From DATBQN01 sp963755825 (GTDB lineage Bacteria > Acidobacteriota > Thermoanaerobaculia > Multivoradales > UBA5704), in the NCBI GenBank assembly GCA_963755825.1, contig CAVWLA010000003.1, positions 2,046,001 through 2,110,000 on the forward strand: DNA of 64,000 bases, written 5' to 3'. This document shows, piece by piece, positions 15,800-23,042 of the stretch. The position numbers and the translations under genes are program-made. Positions within the stretch are counted from its first letter, which is position 1; each line of letters opens with the position of its first letter. A model generated the notes under the pieces. The model was not told the origin of the DNA. It worked only from the letters and a program-made list of their open reading frames with translations, and did no database searches.

Positions 15800-17284
15800 A
15801 TGACGAGGGCCGTTTTGGCGGACTTCAACATCCTCCTCGCGTATTTCCGCGCCGGCCAGGGGTGGAGCCAGGCGGAGCTGGCGGTCGCCGCCGGGATCTC
15901 GCCCTCTCTCCTCAACGACTATGAGAAGGGCCGCAAGAGCTTGGAGCGCGAGCGCTTGCAGTATCTCGTCGGCTTTCTGGGCATCCCCGCAGAGCGAATC
16001 GATGCGGGCCTCGCGGACCTCAGCCAGAACCGCGCCGCATCGCGCCTCGCCGCCGCCATGCCGGGCTCGGCGGAAGAGGCCCATCGCCGGGTCGAGGTCG
16101 TCGCCCAGCGGGCTGGCCGGCTGATCACGGACACCGTCCGCTCCCTCCTCGAGCTCCTCGTCGTCGAGGGCGACGCTCTCGCCCAGCGGCAGCTCGCCGA
16201 CCCCCAGATCGTCCGCCTGAGGAAGCTCACTCCAGCCAAGCGGCTCCTTCTCGTCGAGGGCGTTCCCGACTTCCGCAACTGGGCGCTCGCCGAGCGGGTG
16301 GCCATCGAGAGCGTTGCGCTGGCTCCGAATCACCCGCAAGAGGCGCGGGAGTGGGCCGTGCTCGCCGTCCGCATCGCCGAGCTGGTGCCCGGGGAGCAGA
16401 CATGGCGCTGGCGCCTCGAGGGATGGGCGACCCACTTTCTGGTCAACGCGGAGCGCGCTTGCAACGATCTGCCGGCGGCCGCGAGGTCCCTGGTCCGCGG
16501 CCGCAAGCTCTGGGAGGCCGGCGCGGCCGGGGATCCGGGCATCCTCCAGCAGGCATGGCTGCCCTGGATCGAGGCCAACCTCCGCAAGGACCAGCAACGA
16601 TTCTCAGAGGCTCTCCACAAGATCGACGAGGCGCTTCTCATCGACCAGGGCGACCTGAGGGGCCAGATCCTCCTCAGCAAGTCGAACCTCCTTCGTCGCC
16701 TCGGTGATCCCGCGGCCTCGACGGCTGCTCTCATCGAGGCGGAGCCTCTGATCGACTCTCGGCGAGAGCCACGGTTGGCCTTCGGCGTTCGGTTCAACCT
16801 TCTGGTCGACCTCTGCGACCTGGGGCGGGCCGCCGAGGCTCGGCCGCGGCTCGCCGCGGTGCGAGTGCTTGCAGAGCGTCTCGGCCAAGCTCTCGACCTG
16901 GCACGTTGCACCTGGTTGCACGGAAAGGTGGAGGCAGGTCTCGGCCGCCATGCCGAGGCCCGTACGACCTTCGGCCAGGTCCGGCGAGATTTCCAGGAGG
17001 CCAATCTCGCCTACGACTACGCGCTGGTGAGCCTGGACCTATCGCTCGTCCTCCTCGACCTCGGGCAAGCCGGCGAGGTGGCCGTGGTCGCCGGCGAGAT
17101 GCTCTGGATCTTCAAAGCCCAAGGCGTGCACCGCGAGGCCCTCGCAGCGCTGCGGATCTTCTGTGAGGCGGCCAAGCGGCAGCTCGCCACCGTCGATCTG
17201 GTGCGAAAGGTCGAGCGCTACCTCCGCCGCGCGCAGCACGATCCGACGCTCCAGTTCGATGAAGCGGGGGCCGAAGCTCGCTGA
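15800..17284 (+). CDS. HTH regulator with long TPR-like C-terminal region
   Basis: The ATG at 15800 follows AAGGGGAG by 7 bases. Residues ~8-60 form an XRE-type HTH (GWSQAELAVAAGISPSLLND, then YEKGRKSLERERLQYLVGFL). The remaining ~430 residues are helical pairs with TPR character, for example ALDLARCTWLHGKVEAGLGR, SLDLSLVLLDLGQAGEVAVV and QGVHREALAALRIF. This build, an HTH plus a stack of TPR-like repeats, is that of RRNPP regulators that bind exported peptides. It converges on a small exported peptide gene and has a truncated paralogue beyond it. The ligand and target genes are unknown. Confidence 0.65.
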   Translation: MTRAVLADFNILLAYFRAGQGWSQAELAVAAGISPSLLNDYEKGRKSLERERLQYLVGFLGIPAERIDAGLADLSQNRAASRLAAAMPGSAEEAHRRVEVVAQRAGRLITDTVRSLLELLVVEGDALAQRQLADPQIVRLRKLTPAKRLLLVEGVPDFRNWALAERVAIESVALAPNHPQEAREWAVLAVRIAELVPGEQTWRWRLEGWATHFLVNAERACNDLPAAARSLVRGRKLWEAGAAGDPGILQQAWLPWIEANLRKDQQRFSEALHKIDEALLIDQGDLRGQILLSKSNLLRRLGDPAASTAALIEAEPLIDSRREPRLAFGVRFNLLVDLCDLGRAAEARPRLAAVRVLAERLGQALDLARCTWLHGKVEAGLGRHAEARTTFGQVRRDFQEANLAYDYALVSLDLSLVLLDLGQAGEVAVVAGEMLWIFKAQGVHREALAALRIFCEAAKRQLATVDLVRKVERYLRRAQHDPTLQFDEAGAEAR

Positions 17285-17342
17285 TCGCTCCGACCCCCAC
17301 GCTCAGGCGGCCTGGTGGCTCCGACCGCCTGATGGCGACGAC

Positions 17343-17645
17343 CTACCTCTGGGCAGCGCAGCGGCCCAGGGGGTCGATTTCGCAGCCTGCGTCTGCCGCC
17401 GGGGCCGGCCGCGGAGCGACGAGGCCGGTGGGGTGGCAGGACTTGATGCCCAGCGGGTCGATCTCGCACCCCGCCGGGCTCCACAGGCTCACGAGGAATC
17501 CTCGGAGCTGCCCGAGGAGACCCGGAGAGGCGGCGGCCGTCGGCTGTGCTGAGCGGGAGGCGCGGGCCTGGGCTCCGAGGGCCCCGGACGAACAGAGCGG
17601 TAGGACAAGAAGAAAGACGAGAGCAGATGAGCGAAGAATACGCAT
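17343..17645 (-). CDS. Small exported peptide with duplicated GCEIDPLG motif
   Basis: The 100-residue product is preceded by AAAGGAG seven bases before ATG. Residues 1-25 are a clear signal peptide ending ALGA-Q. The mature part holds two copies of GCEIDPLG, at roughly residues 59-66 and 87-94, the first followed by IKSCHP and the second by RCAAQR, so each repeat has two Cys. It is basic, Pro/Ala-rich between repeats, and has no enzyme domain. It is flanked by two HTH-TPR-like genes, which makes a processed signal peptide or secreted effector plausible. Confidence 0.6.
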   Translation of the reverse strand: MRILRSSALVFLLVLPLCSSGALGAQARASRSAQPTAAASPGLLGQLRGFLVSLWSPAGCEIDPLGIKSCHPTGLVAPRPAPAADAGCEIDPLGRCAAQR

Positions 17646-17788
17646 GAACGACTCCTTTCCGGCGAGGCTGCCCGGTTTCGGCCGGGATGGCGGGCGGGCT
17701 CGGCCTCTCCGCTAGTAGCTATGGTGCCCTCTACCGGGTGAAGAAATCTTCGGCGGGAGTTAGGTTCTACGCACGCGAGGTGAATCGG

Positions 17789-18619
17789 ATGGGCGAGGAG
17801 AGGCTCGAAGACCTGGCTGCCAGCCTGGCGATGGTTCTCCTGCGGTGCTCCAGGAGGCTGGAACCGACAGAGCTCGCCGAGGCCGTCCGCATCACGCGGA
17901 GCCAGGCCTCGGCCTATGAGCGCGGCAGGCGAATGGTGCCACCACAGGTGCTGGAGAGTGTCGCCGCGGCGACGAACTTCCCGCAGCCCCTGCTCGCGCC
18001 GCTGCTGCGGGCGATCCGCTCGTTCCTGGTGGCGGGGAGGGGGCGATCCCTTGCCGACCGCGCGCTATCCGAAGGTCTCTCCCTGGAGATCCTCGCTCTG
18101 GTCCGGGAGGCCGCCGACCTGACGGTTTCCTCCCGGAGCCATCGAGAGCACACAGACCGGCCAAGCGACGCTCGGCCGCGGGGCGAAGAGCGGGGCGAGG
18201 CTGAGCCTCTCCTCACATTCCTGCGCGAGCGGTGCACGCCGGCCGACGGGCGGCTCCTGTTCGAAGAGGCCGAGGAGTACCGGAGCTGGCCGATCTGCGA
18301 GCAGGCGGCGCTGCTCAGCGCAGCGCGGGCGCCGGACCATCCGCGCGAGGCCCTGGAGTGGGCGGAGCTCGCCGTGCGCATCGCCGAGCAGGTGCCAGGA
18401 GAGGAGGCCTGGCGCTGGCGCCTTCTCGGGTGGGCTCTGCATTTCCTCGCCAACGCGCAGGGAGCCTGCGAGGACCTGCCGGCGGCCGAGCGGTCTCTGG
18501 CGCTCGGTCGCGACCTCTGGGAGGCGGGCTCGACGGCGGACCCCGGGCTCCTCGACGAGGCCTGGATGCCCTGGAGCGCGGCCGGCCTCCAGGTATCCAG
18601 AGACCAGCAAGAGAGCTAG
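17789..18619 (+). CDS. Second HTH regulator, C-terminally truncated paralogue
   Basis: ATG at 17789 follows AGGTG by six bases; a GTG nine bases upstream is an alternative. An N-terminal HTH (PTELAEAVRITRSQASAYER) is followed by a region closely similar to the middle of the first regulator: PREALEWAELAVRIAEQVPG, then WRWRLLGWALHFLANAQGAC. Where the first copy continues with ~180 more helical residues, this one stops at VSRDQQES. It may therefore be a decayed copy, or a short form lacking the C-terminal sensor repeats. Confidence 0.55.
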   Translation: MGEERLEDLAASLAMVLLRCSRRLEPTELAEAVRITRSQASAYERGRRMVPPQVLESVAAATNFPQPLLAPLLRAIRSFLVAGRGRSLADRALSEGLSLEILALVREAADLTVSSRSHREHTDRPSDARPRGEERGEAEPLLTFLRERCTPADGRLLFEEAEEYRSWPICEQAALLSAARAPDHPREALEWAELAVRIAEQVPGEEAWRWRLLGWALHFLANAQGACEDLPAAERSLALGRDLWEAGSTADPGLLDEAWMPWSAAGLQVSRDQQES

Positions 18620-18654
18620 CTCCTTCGACGCCGGCCTGGTGCGCGGCCGACCGC

Positions 18655-19548
18655 TCAACCCGCAGCGCAAAGCAACCCGCGGAGCGCCGCGAGATCTCGC
18701 CTGTGGCCGGCCATGTCGGGCTCGGGATCGGTCTCGACGACCATGGGGACATGGCGGAGGCGCCGGTCGGCGAGGAAGCGGCCGAAGGTGGGGAGGCCGA
18801 TCAGTCCTTCGCCGATGTGGGCGTGGCGGTCGCGGCGCGAGGCGAAGGGGCGCAGCGAATCGTTCAGGTGCATGCCGCCCACCGCACCCATGCCGACGCG
18901 CTCCTCCAGCTCGCCGGCGAAGTCCTCGTACCCCGCCGCCTCGTGGATGGCGTAGCCCGCCGCGAAGGCGTGGCAGGTGTCGATGCAGACGCCGACGCGG
19001 TGCGGCTCGGCGAGCCGGGCGCGGATGCCGGCGAGGTGCTCCAGGCGGGCGCCGAGACAGCTCCCCTGGCCGGCGGTGTTCTCGAGCAGGACGCGGGTGG
19101 CGACGCCGGGCACCGCCTTCAGCACCGCGTCGAGCGAGCGGGCGGCGCGGGCGATCCCCCTCTCCTCGCCGGCGCCGAGGTGGGCGCCGGGATGGAGCAC
19201 CAGGCCGTCGACGCCGAGCCGCGCGCAGCGCGTGAGCTCGTCGGCGAGCGCGGCGCGCGAGCGCCGAAGAATCGAGCGGTCGGTCGCCGCCAGGTTGATG
19301 AGATAGGAGGCGTGGGCGAGGACTGGGCCCACGGCGCTCGCCCGCCGCGCGGCGCGGAAGGCGGCGACCTCGGCGTCGAGCAGATCCTTTCCCCGCCACT
19401 GGTTGGCGTTCTTGACGAAGATCTGGATGGCGCCGCAGGCGAGCGCCTCGGCGCGCCCGAAGGCGGTGGCGACGCCGCCGGCGACCGAGACGTGGACGCC
19501 GAGGAGCGGCGCGGCGATGCGGCGGCGAGGCGGCACGGAGGAGGGCAT
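18655..19548 (-). CDS. nfo: Endonuclease IV (apurinic/apyrimidinic DNA repair)
   Basis: The 297-residue TIM-barrel protein matches Nfo: LLGVHVSVAGGVATAF at the start, QIFVKNANQW, VLAHASYLINLA, LVLHPGAHLG, VLLENTAGQG, VGVCIDTCHAFAAGYA, GGMHLNDSLRPFASRRDRH and VVETDPEPD. The His, Glu and Asp residues of the three-zinc site are present in these motifs. It incises abasic sites in base-excision repair. It converges with the truncated HTH gene, 35 bp away, and diverges from the PASTA gene. Confidence 0.9.
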   Translation of the reverse strand: MPSSVPPRRRIAAPLLGVHVSVAGGVATAFGRAEALACGAIQIFVKNANQWRGKDLLDAEVAAFRAARRASAVGPVLAHASYLINLAATDRSILRRSRAALADELTRCARLGVDGLVLHPGAHLGAGEERGIARAARSLDAVLKAVPGVATRVLLENTAGQGSCLGARLEHLAGIRARLAEPHRVGVCIDTCHAFAAGYAIHEAAGYEDFAGELEERVGMGAVGGMHLNDSLRPFASRRDRHAHIGEGLIGLPTFGRFLADRRLRHVPMVVETDPEPDMAGHRRDLAALRGLLCAAG

Positions 19549-19621
19549 TCTACGGCGCCGGCGAGCGCGGGCAGCCTGCTCCGGCGAGCCCTCCGGGCGC
19601 CTCTGGTAGACTGCCCCGCTT

Positions 19622-20365
19622 ATGGGGGCGAAGCTTCTGCGCGCGGTGGGTCTCCTCGCCTACGCGCTGGTCGTCGTCGCCGTCTTCCTCGTCACCTCCT
19701 ACGTGGCCTTCAGCTTTTTCGTCCGCAGCGGCGTGACGCCGGTCCCCAAGGTCACCGGCCTCAGCCGCGACGACGCGGCGAACGCCCTCGCCGACCGCGG
19801 GCTGCTGCTGCGCCGCGTCGCCGCCAAGGGCCGCTACGACGACGCGGTACCGGCCGGGCGCGTGCTCCGTCAGGTCCCCGACGCGCGCACCCTGGTCAAG
19901 CGCGGCAGCGGCGTCGACCTCGTGATGTCGCTCGGGCCGCAGCGCCTCGAGGTGCCGAATCTGGCGACCAAGCCCTTCCCGGCGGCCCAGCTGCTGCTCT
20001 CTTCGACCGGCCTCGCCATCGGCAAGACGCTGATCGCCTTCGCCGGCGGCGAGGAGCCGGGCTCGGTCGTCGATCAGGACCCGGACGCCGGCGCGCTGGT
20101 GGCGCCGGCGACGGCGGTCGACGTGCTCCTCGCCGGCGCCACGCCGGGCGAGCGCTACGTCATGCCCGACCTCGTCTACCGCCAATACGATCCGGTGCGC
20201 CTCTTCTTCGAGGGGCAGCGCATCCACCTCGGCAACGTCAAGTTCGAGCGCTACGAGGGCGTCGCGGCCGGGGTGATCCTGCGCCAGTTCCCGCTGCCCG
20301 GCCACCCGCTCACCCGCGACGACGCGGTCTCGCTGGTGGTCGCCACGGCGGAGGGCGTGACGTGA
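19622..20365 (+). CDS. Membrane-anchored PASTA-domain protein
   Basis: The 247-residue protein has a short N-terminal tail, one membrane helix (LAYALVVVAVFLVTSYVAFSFF) and three PASTA repeats that would face the periplasm. Typical pieces are VPKVTGLSRDDAANALADRG, VPNLATKPFPAAQLLLSSTG and the third starting VMPDLVYRQYDPVRLFF. PASTA domains bind peptidoglycan or muropeptides, usually on serine/threonine kinases or penicillin-binding proteins; here no such domain is attached. It is first in a run with rpe, bamD and cpoB. Confidence 0.85.
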   Translation: MGAKLLRAVGLLAYALVVVAVFLVTSYVAFSFFVRSGVTPVPKVTGLSRDDAANALADRGLLLRRVAAKGRYDDAVPAGRVLRQVPDARTLVKRGSGVDLVMSLGPQRLEVPNLATKPFPAAQLLLSSTGLAIGKTLIAFAGGEEPGSVVDQDPDAGALVAPATAVDVLLAGATPGERYVMPDLVYRQYDPVRLFFEGQRIHLGNVKFERYEGVAAGVILRQFPLPGHPLTRDDAVSLVVATAEGVT

Positions 20366-20390
20366 CGCCGGCGCGAGCGGCCTCTCCGCG

Positions 20391-21053
20391 ATGAAGCTGG
20401 CCCCTTCGCTCCTCGCCTCCGACCTCACCGACATCGGTGGGGCGCTCGACCTCTGCGAGCGAGGCGGCGCCGACCTCGTCCACTTCGACGTCATGGACGG
20501 GCACTTCGTGCCCAACCTGTCGTTCGGCATCCCGGTGCTGCAGGCGGTCGCCAGGCGCACGCGGCTGCCGATCGACGTGCATCTGATGGTCGCCAACCCC
20601 GACCGCCTGATCGACGACTACCTGGCGGCCGGCCCGGCGCGCATCGCGGTCCACTGGGAGGCGGCGGTCCACCTCGACCGGCTGGTCAGCCACATCCGCC
20701 AGGGCGGCGCCTCGCCGGGGATCGCCGTCAACCCGGCGACGCCGGTCGAGCTGCTCGTCGACATCCTGCCGCAGATCGACTACGTGCTGCTGATGTCGGT
20801 CAACCCCGGCTTCGGCGGCCAGAAGTTCCTCGTGCACGCGCTCGACAAGGCGCGGCGTCTGGCCGCGCTGGCGCGGACCGGCGGCCGCGGCGTCGAGATC
20901 GCCATGGACGGCGGCATCGAGCGCGATAACATCCATCGAGTGGTGGCGGCCGGCGTTTCGGTATGCATCGCCGGTTCCGCCATCTTCTCCGCCGCCGACC
21001 CGGTGGCGCGCATGTCGGAGCTCAGAACGAGCGCCCGATCGGAGACGGTATGA
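20391..21053 (+). CDS. rpe: Ribulose-phosphate 3-epimerase
   Basis: This 220-residue TIM-barrel enzyme interconverts ribulose 5-phosphate and xylulose 5-phosphate in the pentose phosphate pathway. Motifs are APSLLASDLTDIG, DLVHFDVMDGHFVPNLSFG, DVHLMVANPDRLI, AVHWEA, YVLLMSVNPGFGGQKF and EIAMDGGIERDN. The metal-binding His and the catalytic Asp pair are all present. It lies 25 bp after the PASTA gene, and its TGA overlaps the ATG of bamD, which indicates co-translation. Confidence 0.93.
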   Translation: MKLAPSLLASDLTDIGGALDLCERGGADLVHFDVMDGHFVPNLSFGIPVLQAVARRTRLPIDVHLMVANPDRLIDDYLAAGPARIAVHWEAAVHLDRLVSHIRQGGASPGIAVNPATPVELLVDILPQIDYVLLMSVNPGFGGQKFLVHALDKARRLAALARTGGRGVEIAMDGGIERDNIHRVVAAGVSVCIAGSAIFSAADPVARMSELRTSARSETV

Positions 21054-21835
21054 AGCGTTCGCGTCCCCTCCTCTGGCTGCTGCCGTGCCTCGCCCTCCTC
21101 GTCACGGTCGCCGCCGGTTGCCACCATGGCAAGAAGAAGGCCAAGGAAGATCCCATCCTCAAGCTCTCGGCCGAAGAATCGCTCTCCCAGGGGAAGATCT
21201 TCCTGGCGCAGAAGAAATATGCGCGCGCGCGGCCCTTCTTCACCCACGCCTTCGAGATCGAGCCCAACTCGGCGACCGGCCGCGAGAGTCTGCTGCTCGC
21301 CGCCGATACCTTCTATCTCGAGGGCAGCACCACCAACTTTGTGCAGGCCGAGGCCAAGTACCGCGACTACCTGAACCGCTTCCCGACCAGCGATCAGGCG
21401 GCCTACGTGCAGTTCCAGATCGCCAACAGCCTGGCCAAGCGGATGGAGCGACCCGACCGCGATCAGGAGGTGACCCGCAAGGCGCTCGAGGCCTACGACG
21501 AGCTGGTGCGGCTCTATCCGACGAGCGAGTACGCCGACCAGGCGAAGGAGCAGAGCCAGGTGGTGCGCGCCAACCTCGCCGAGCACGAGTTCCTCGTCGG
21601 CCAGTTCTATCTGCGCTACGGCGCGCCGCAGGCGGCCGTGGCGCGCTTCGAATACCTGCTGAAGAACTATCCGAACTACGCCGAGAAGGACAAGGTGATC
21701 TATTCGCTCGGCCTCGCCTACAGCCACAACCGCAAGCCGGAGGACTCGAAGAAGGCGTTCGAGCGGCTGAAGAAGGAGTACCCGCAGAGCCCGTACGTAG
21801 CGGACATCCCAGCCGGCCAGAAGGTGACGCGATGA
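21050..21835 (+). CDS. bamD: BamD-like outer-membrane assembly lipoprotein
   Basis: The protein has a lipoprotein signal peptide (CLALLVTVAAGC, lipobox AAGC) and TPR repeats: SQGKIFLAQKKYARARPFFT, VQAEAKYRDYLNRFPTSDQA, AYDELVRLYPTSEYADQAKE and VARFEYLLKNYPNYAEKDKV. At 261 residues it is the usual size of BamD/ComL, the essential helper of BamA in folding outer-membrane barrels. The start overlaps rpe and the end overlaps cpoB. BamA itself is not in the window, although two outer-membrane barrels are. Confidence 0.85.
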   Translation: MKRSRPLLWLLPCLALLVTVAAGCHHGKKKAKEDPILKLSAEESLSQGKIFLAQKKYARARPFFTHAFEIEPNSATGRESLLLAADTFYLEGSTTNFVQAEAKYRDYLNRFPTSDQAAYVQFQIANSLAKRMERPDRDQEVTRKALEAYDELVRLYPTSEYADQAKEQSQVVRANLAEHEFLVGQFYLRYGAPQAAVARFEYLLKNYPNYAEKDKVIYSLGLAYSHNRKPEDSKKAFERLKKEYPQSPYVADIPAGQKVTR

Positions 21836-22755
21836 GGACCGGCGCGGAGCTCGCCGCCTGGCGTCCGCTCCTCGCCGCCGGCCTGCTCATCGGCGGCGTC
21901 GCCCTCGCCGGCTGCTCGGGATCGGGCCTGGCGCCGCAAACCGCCGTCGATCCCGCCGAGATCGCCGAGCTCAAGACCCGCGTCCTCGAGCTGCAGCGCA
22001 AGGCCGCCGTCGACGAGGTCGAGATCGCCCGCCTGCGCCAGCAGCTGGCCGAGATCTCCGGCGGGCGGACGGCCGCCGCGCCCTCCCTCCGCCGTGGCGC
22101 ACCCCCCGCCGCCCCGCGCGACCTGGCGGACGACCCGGTGCTCCGCCCGTCGGCGCCGCCGATCGAGGAGTCGGACCTGGACGTGGCGCCGCCGCCGAAG
22201 AGCGCCGGCCGCAAGGCCGGGCAGCTCCCGGCTCCACCCCCGGCGCCCCTCAACCCTCTCAACCCGACACCGCGCAGCCGGATCGCCGCCGCCCGTCCGG
22301 TGCCCGAGCCGCCGCCGGCTCCCGAGGCGAGGGCCGGCCGCGCCGCCGCCGAGCCGGCCGAGGGCGGGCGGCCGGTGCCGGCCGCCGCCCAGGCTCTCTA
22401 CGACCGCGGCTACTCGCTCTACAACCAGGGTCACTTCGTCGATGCCGAGGCGAGCTTCCAGCGCTTCCTGCAGACCGAGCCGGCGAGCGACCTCTCCGAC
22501 AACGCCCTCTACTGGATCGGCGAGTGCCGCTATTCGCGGGGCGATCTCAAGGGGGCGCTCGCCGCCTTCCGCGAGACCGTCGAGCGCTTCCCCAACGCCA
22601 ACAAGGTCCCCGACGCGATGTTGAAGGCCGGGCAGACGCTCGAGGCCATGCACGACGTCGAGGGAGCCCGCGTCACCTACCGCGAGGTCGTCCGCCGCTT
22701 CCCCAGCACCGCGGCGGCGGCCCTCGCCGACGAGCGCCGCGCCAAGCTGCCGTGA
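21832..22755 (+). CDS. cpoB: CpoB/YbgF-like Tol-Pal associated lipoprotein
   Basis: The 307-residue protein begins with a lipoprotein signal (LLIGGVALAGCSGS) and continues with a coiled coil (EIAELKTRVLELQRKAAVDE ... EIARLRQQLAEIS). A Pro/Ala-rich linker and TPRs in the last 130 residues follow (LYDRGYSLYNQGHFVDAEAS, NALYWIGECRYSRGDLKGAL, VPDAMLKAGQTLEAMHDVEG). This order matches CpoB, which coordinates peptidoglycan synthesis and outer-membrane constriction. CpoB is normally cleaved by Sec peptidase; the lipobox is a local variation. No tol genes are nearby. Confidence 0.8.
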   Translation: MRTGAELAAWRPLLAAGLLIGGVALAGCSGSGLAPQTAVDPAEIAELKTRVLELQRKAAVDEVEIARLRQQLAEISGGRTAAAPSLRRGAPPAAPRDLADDPVLRPSAPPIEESDLDVAPPPKSAGRKAGQLPAPPPAPLNPLNPTPRSRIAAARPVPEPPPAPEARAGRAAAEPAEGGRPVPAAAQALYDRGYSLYNQGHFVDAEASFQRFLQTEPASDLSDNALYWIGECRYSRGDLKGALAAFRETVERFPNANKVPDAMLKAGQTLEAMHDVEGARVTYREVVRRFPSTAAAALADERRAKLP

Positions 22756-22813
22756 GCCGCGCCGCCGCCGGGGCGCTCCTGGCGGTGCGGCGACCGGCCG
22801 CTCCCGCGCTGGC

Positions 22814-22893
22814 TCCGTTTGGTCTCCTGCGGCCGCCTTCGACCCCACCGCCCATCACGCCCTTCCAGGCTGCCGTCCTCGGAACCAAACGGA
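22814..22893. repeat. Inverted repeat with 60-bp spacer, MITE-like
   Basis: TCCGTTTGGT at 22814-22823 is the exact reverse complement of ACCAAACGGA at 22884-22893, and partial matching continues outward for several bases. The segment sits in the 288-bp gap between cpoB and the LysM gene. It could be a tiny non-autonomous element or a long hairpin acting as terminator for the rpe-bamD-cpoB operon. Confidence 0.4.
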
Positions 22894-22959
22894 ACCAGCT
22901 TAGGCTGCTCGGGCGTCGGTCTAAGCTCAAGCAGCACTTGAGGTCTACCCCGGTAAACC

Positions 22960-22989
22960 TTGACACCGTCGGCAGTTCCCGGATATTCT
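22960..22989 (+). promoter_or_regulatory. Sigma-70-type promoter for the LysM gene
   Basis: A consensus -35 TTGACA at 22960-22965 is followed after 18 bases by TATTCT at 22984-22989. Transcription would begin near 22996 and give a leader of about 45 bases before the ATG at 23043. Confidence 0.65.
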
Positions 22990-22993
22990 AGTC

Positions 22994-23038
22994 ATAGTGT
23001 TTTCACTATAAGCGCGGCTTTCCTCCGGTCTCGGGAGG
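22994..23038 (+). promoter_or_regulatory. Leader hairpins, the second covering the ribosome-binding site
   Basis: ATAGTG-TTTT-CACTAT (22994-23009) forms a first hairpin right at the expected transcript start. CCTCC at 23022-23026 can pair with GGAGG at 23034-23038, which is the Shine-Dalgarno sequence four bases before the ATG. The second hairpin could control translation of the LysM gene. Confidence 0.4.
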
Positions 23039-23042
23039 CTCC

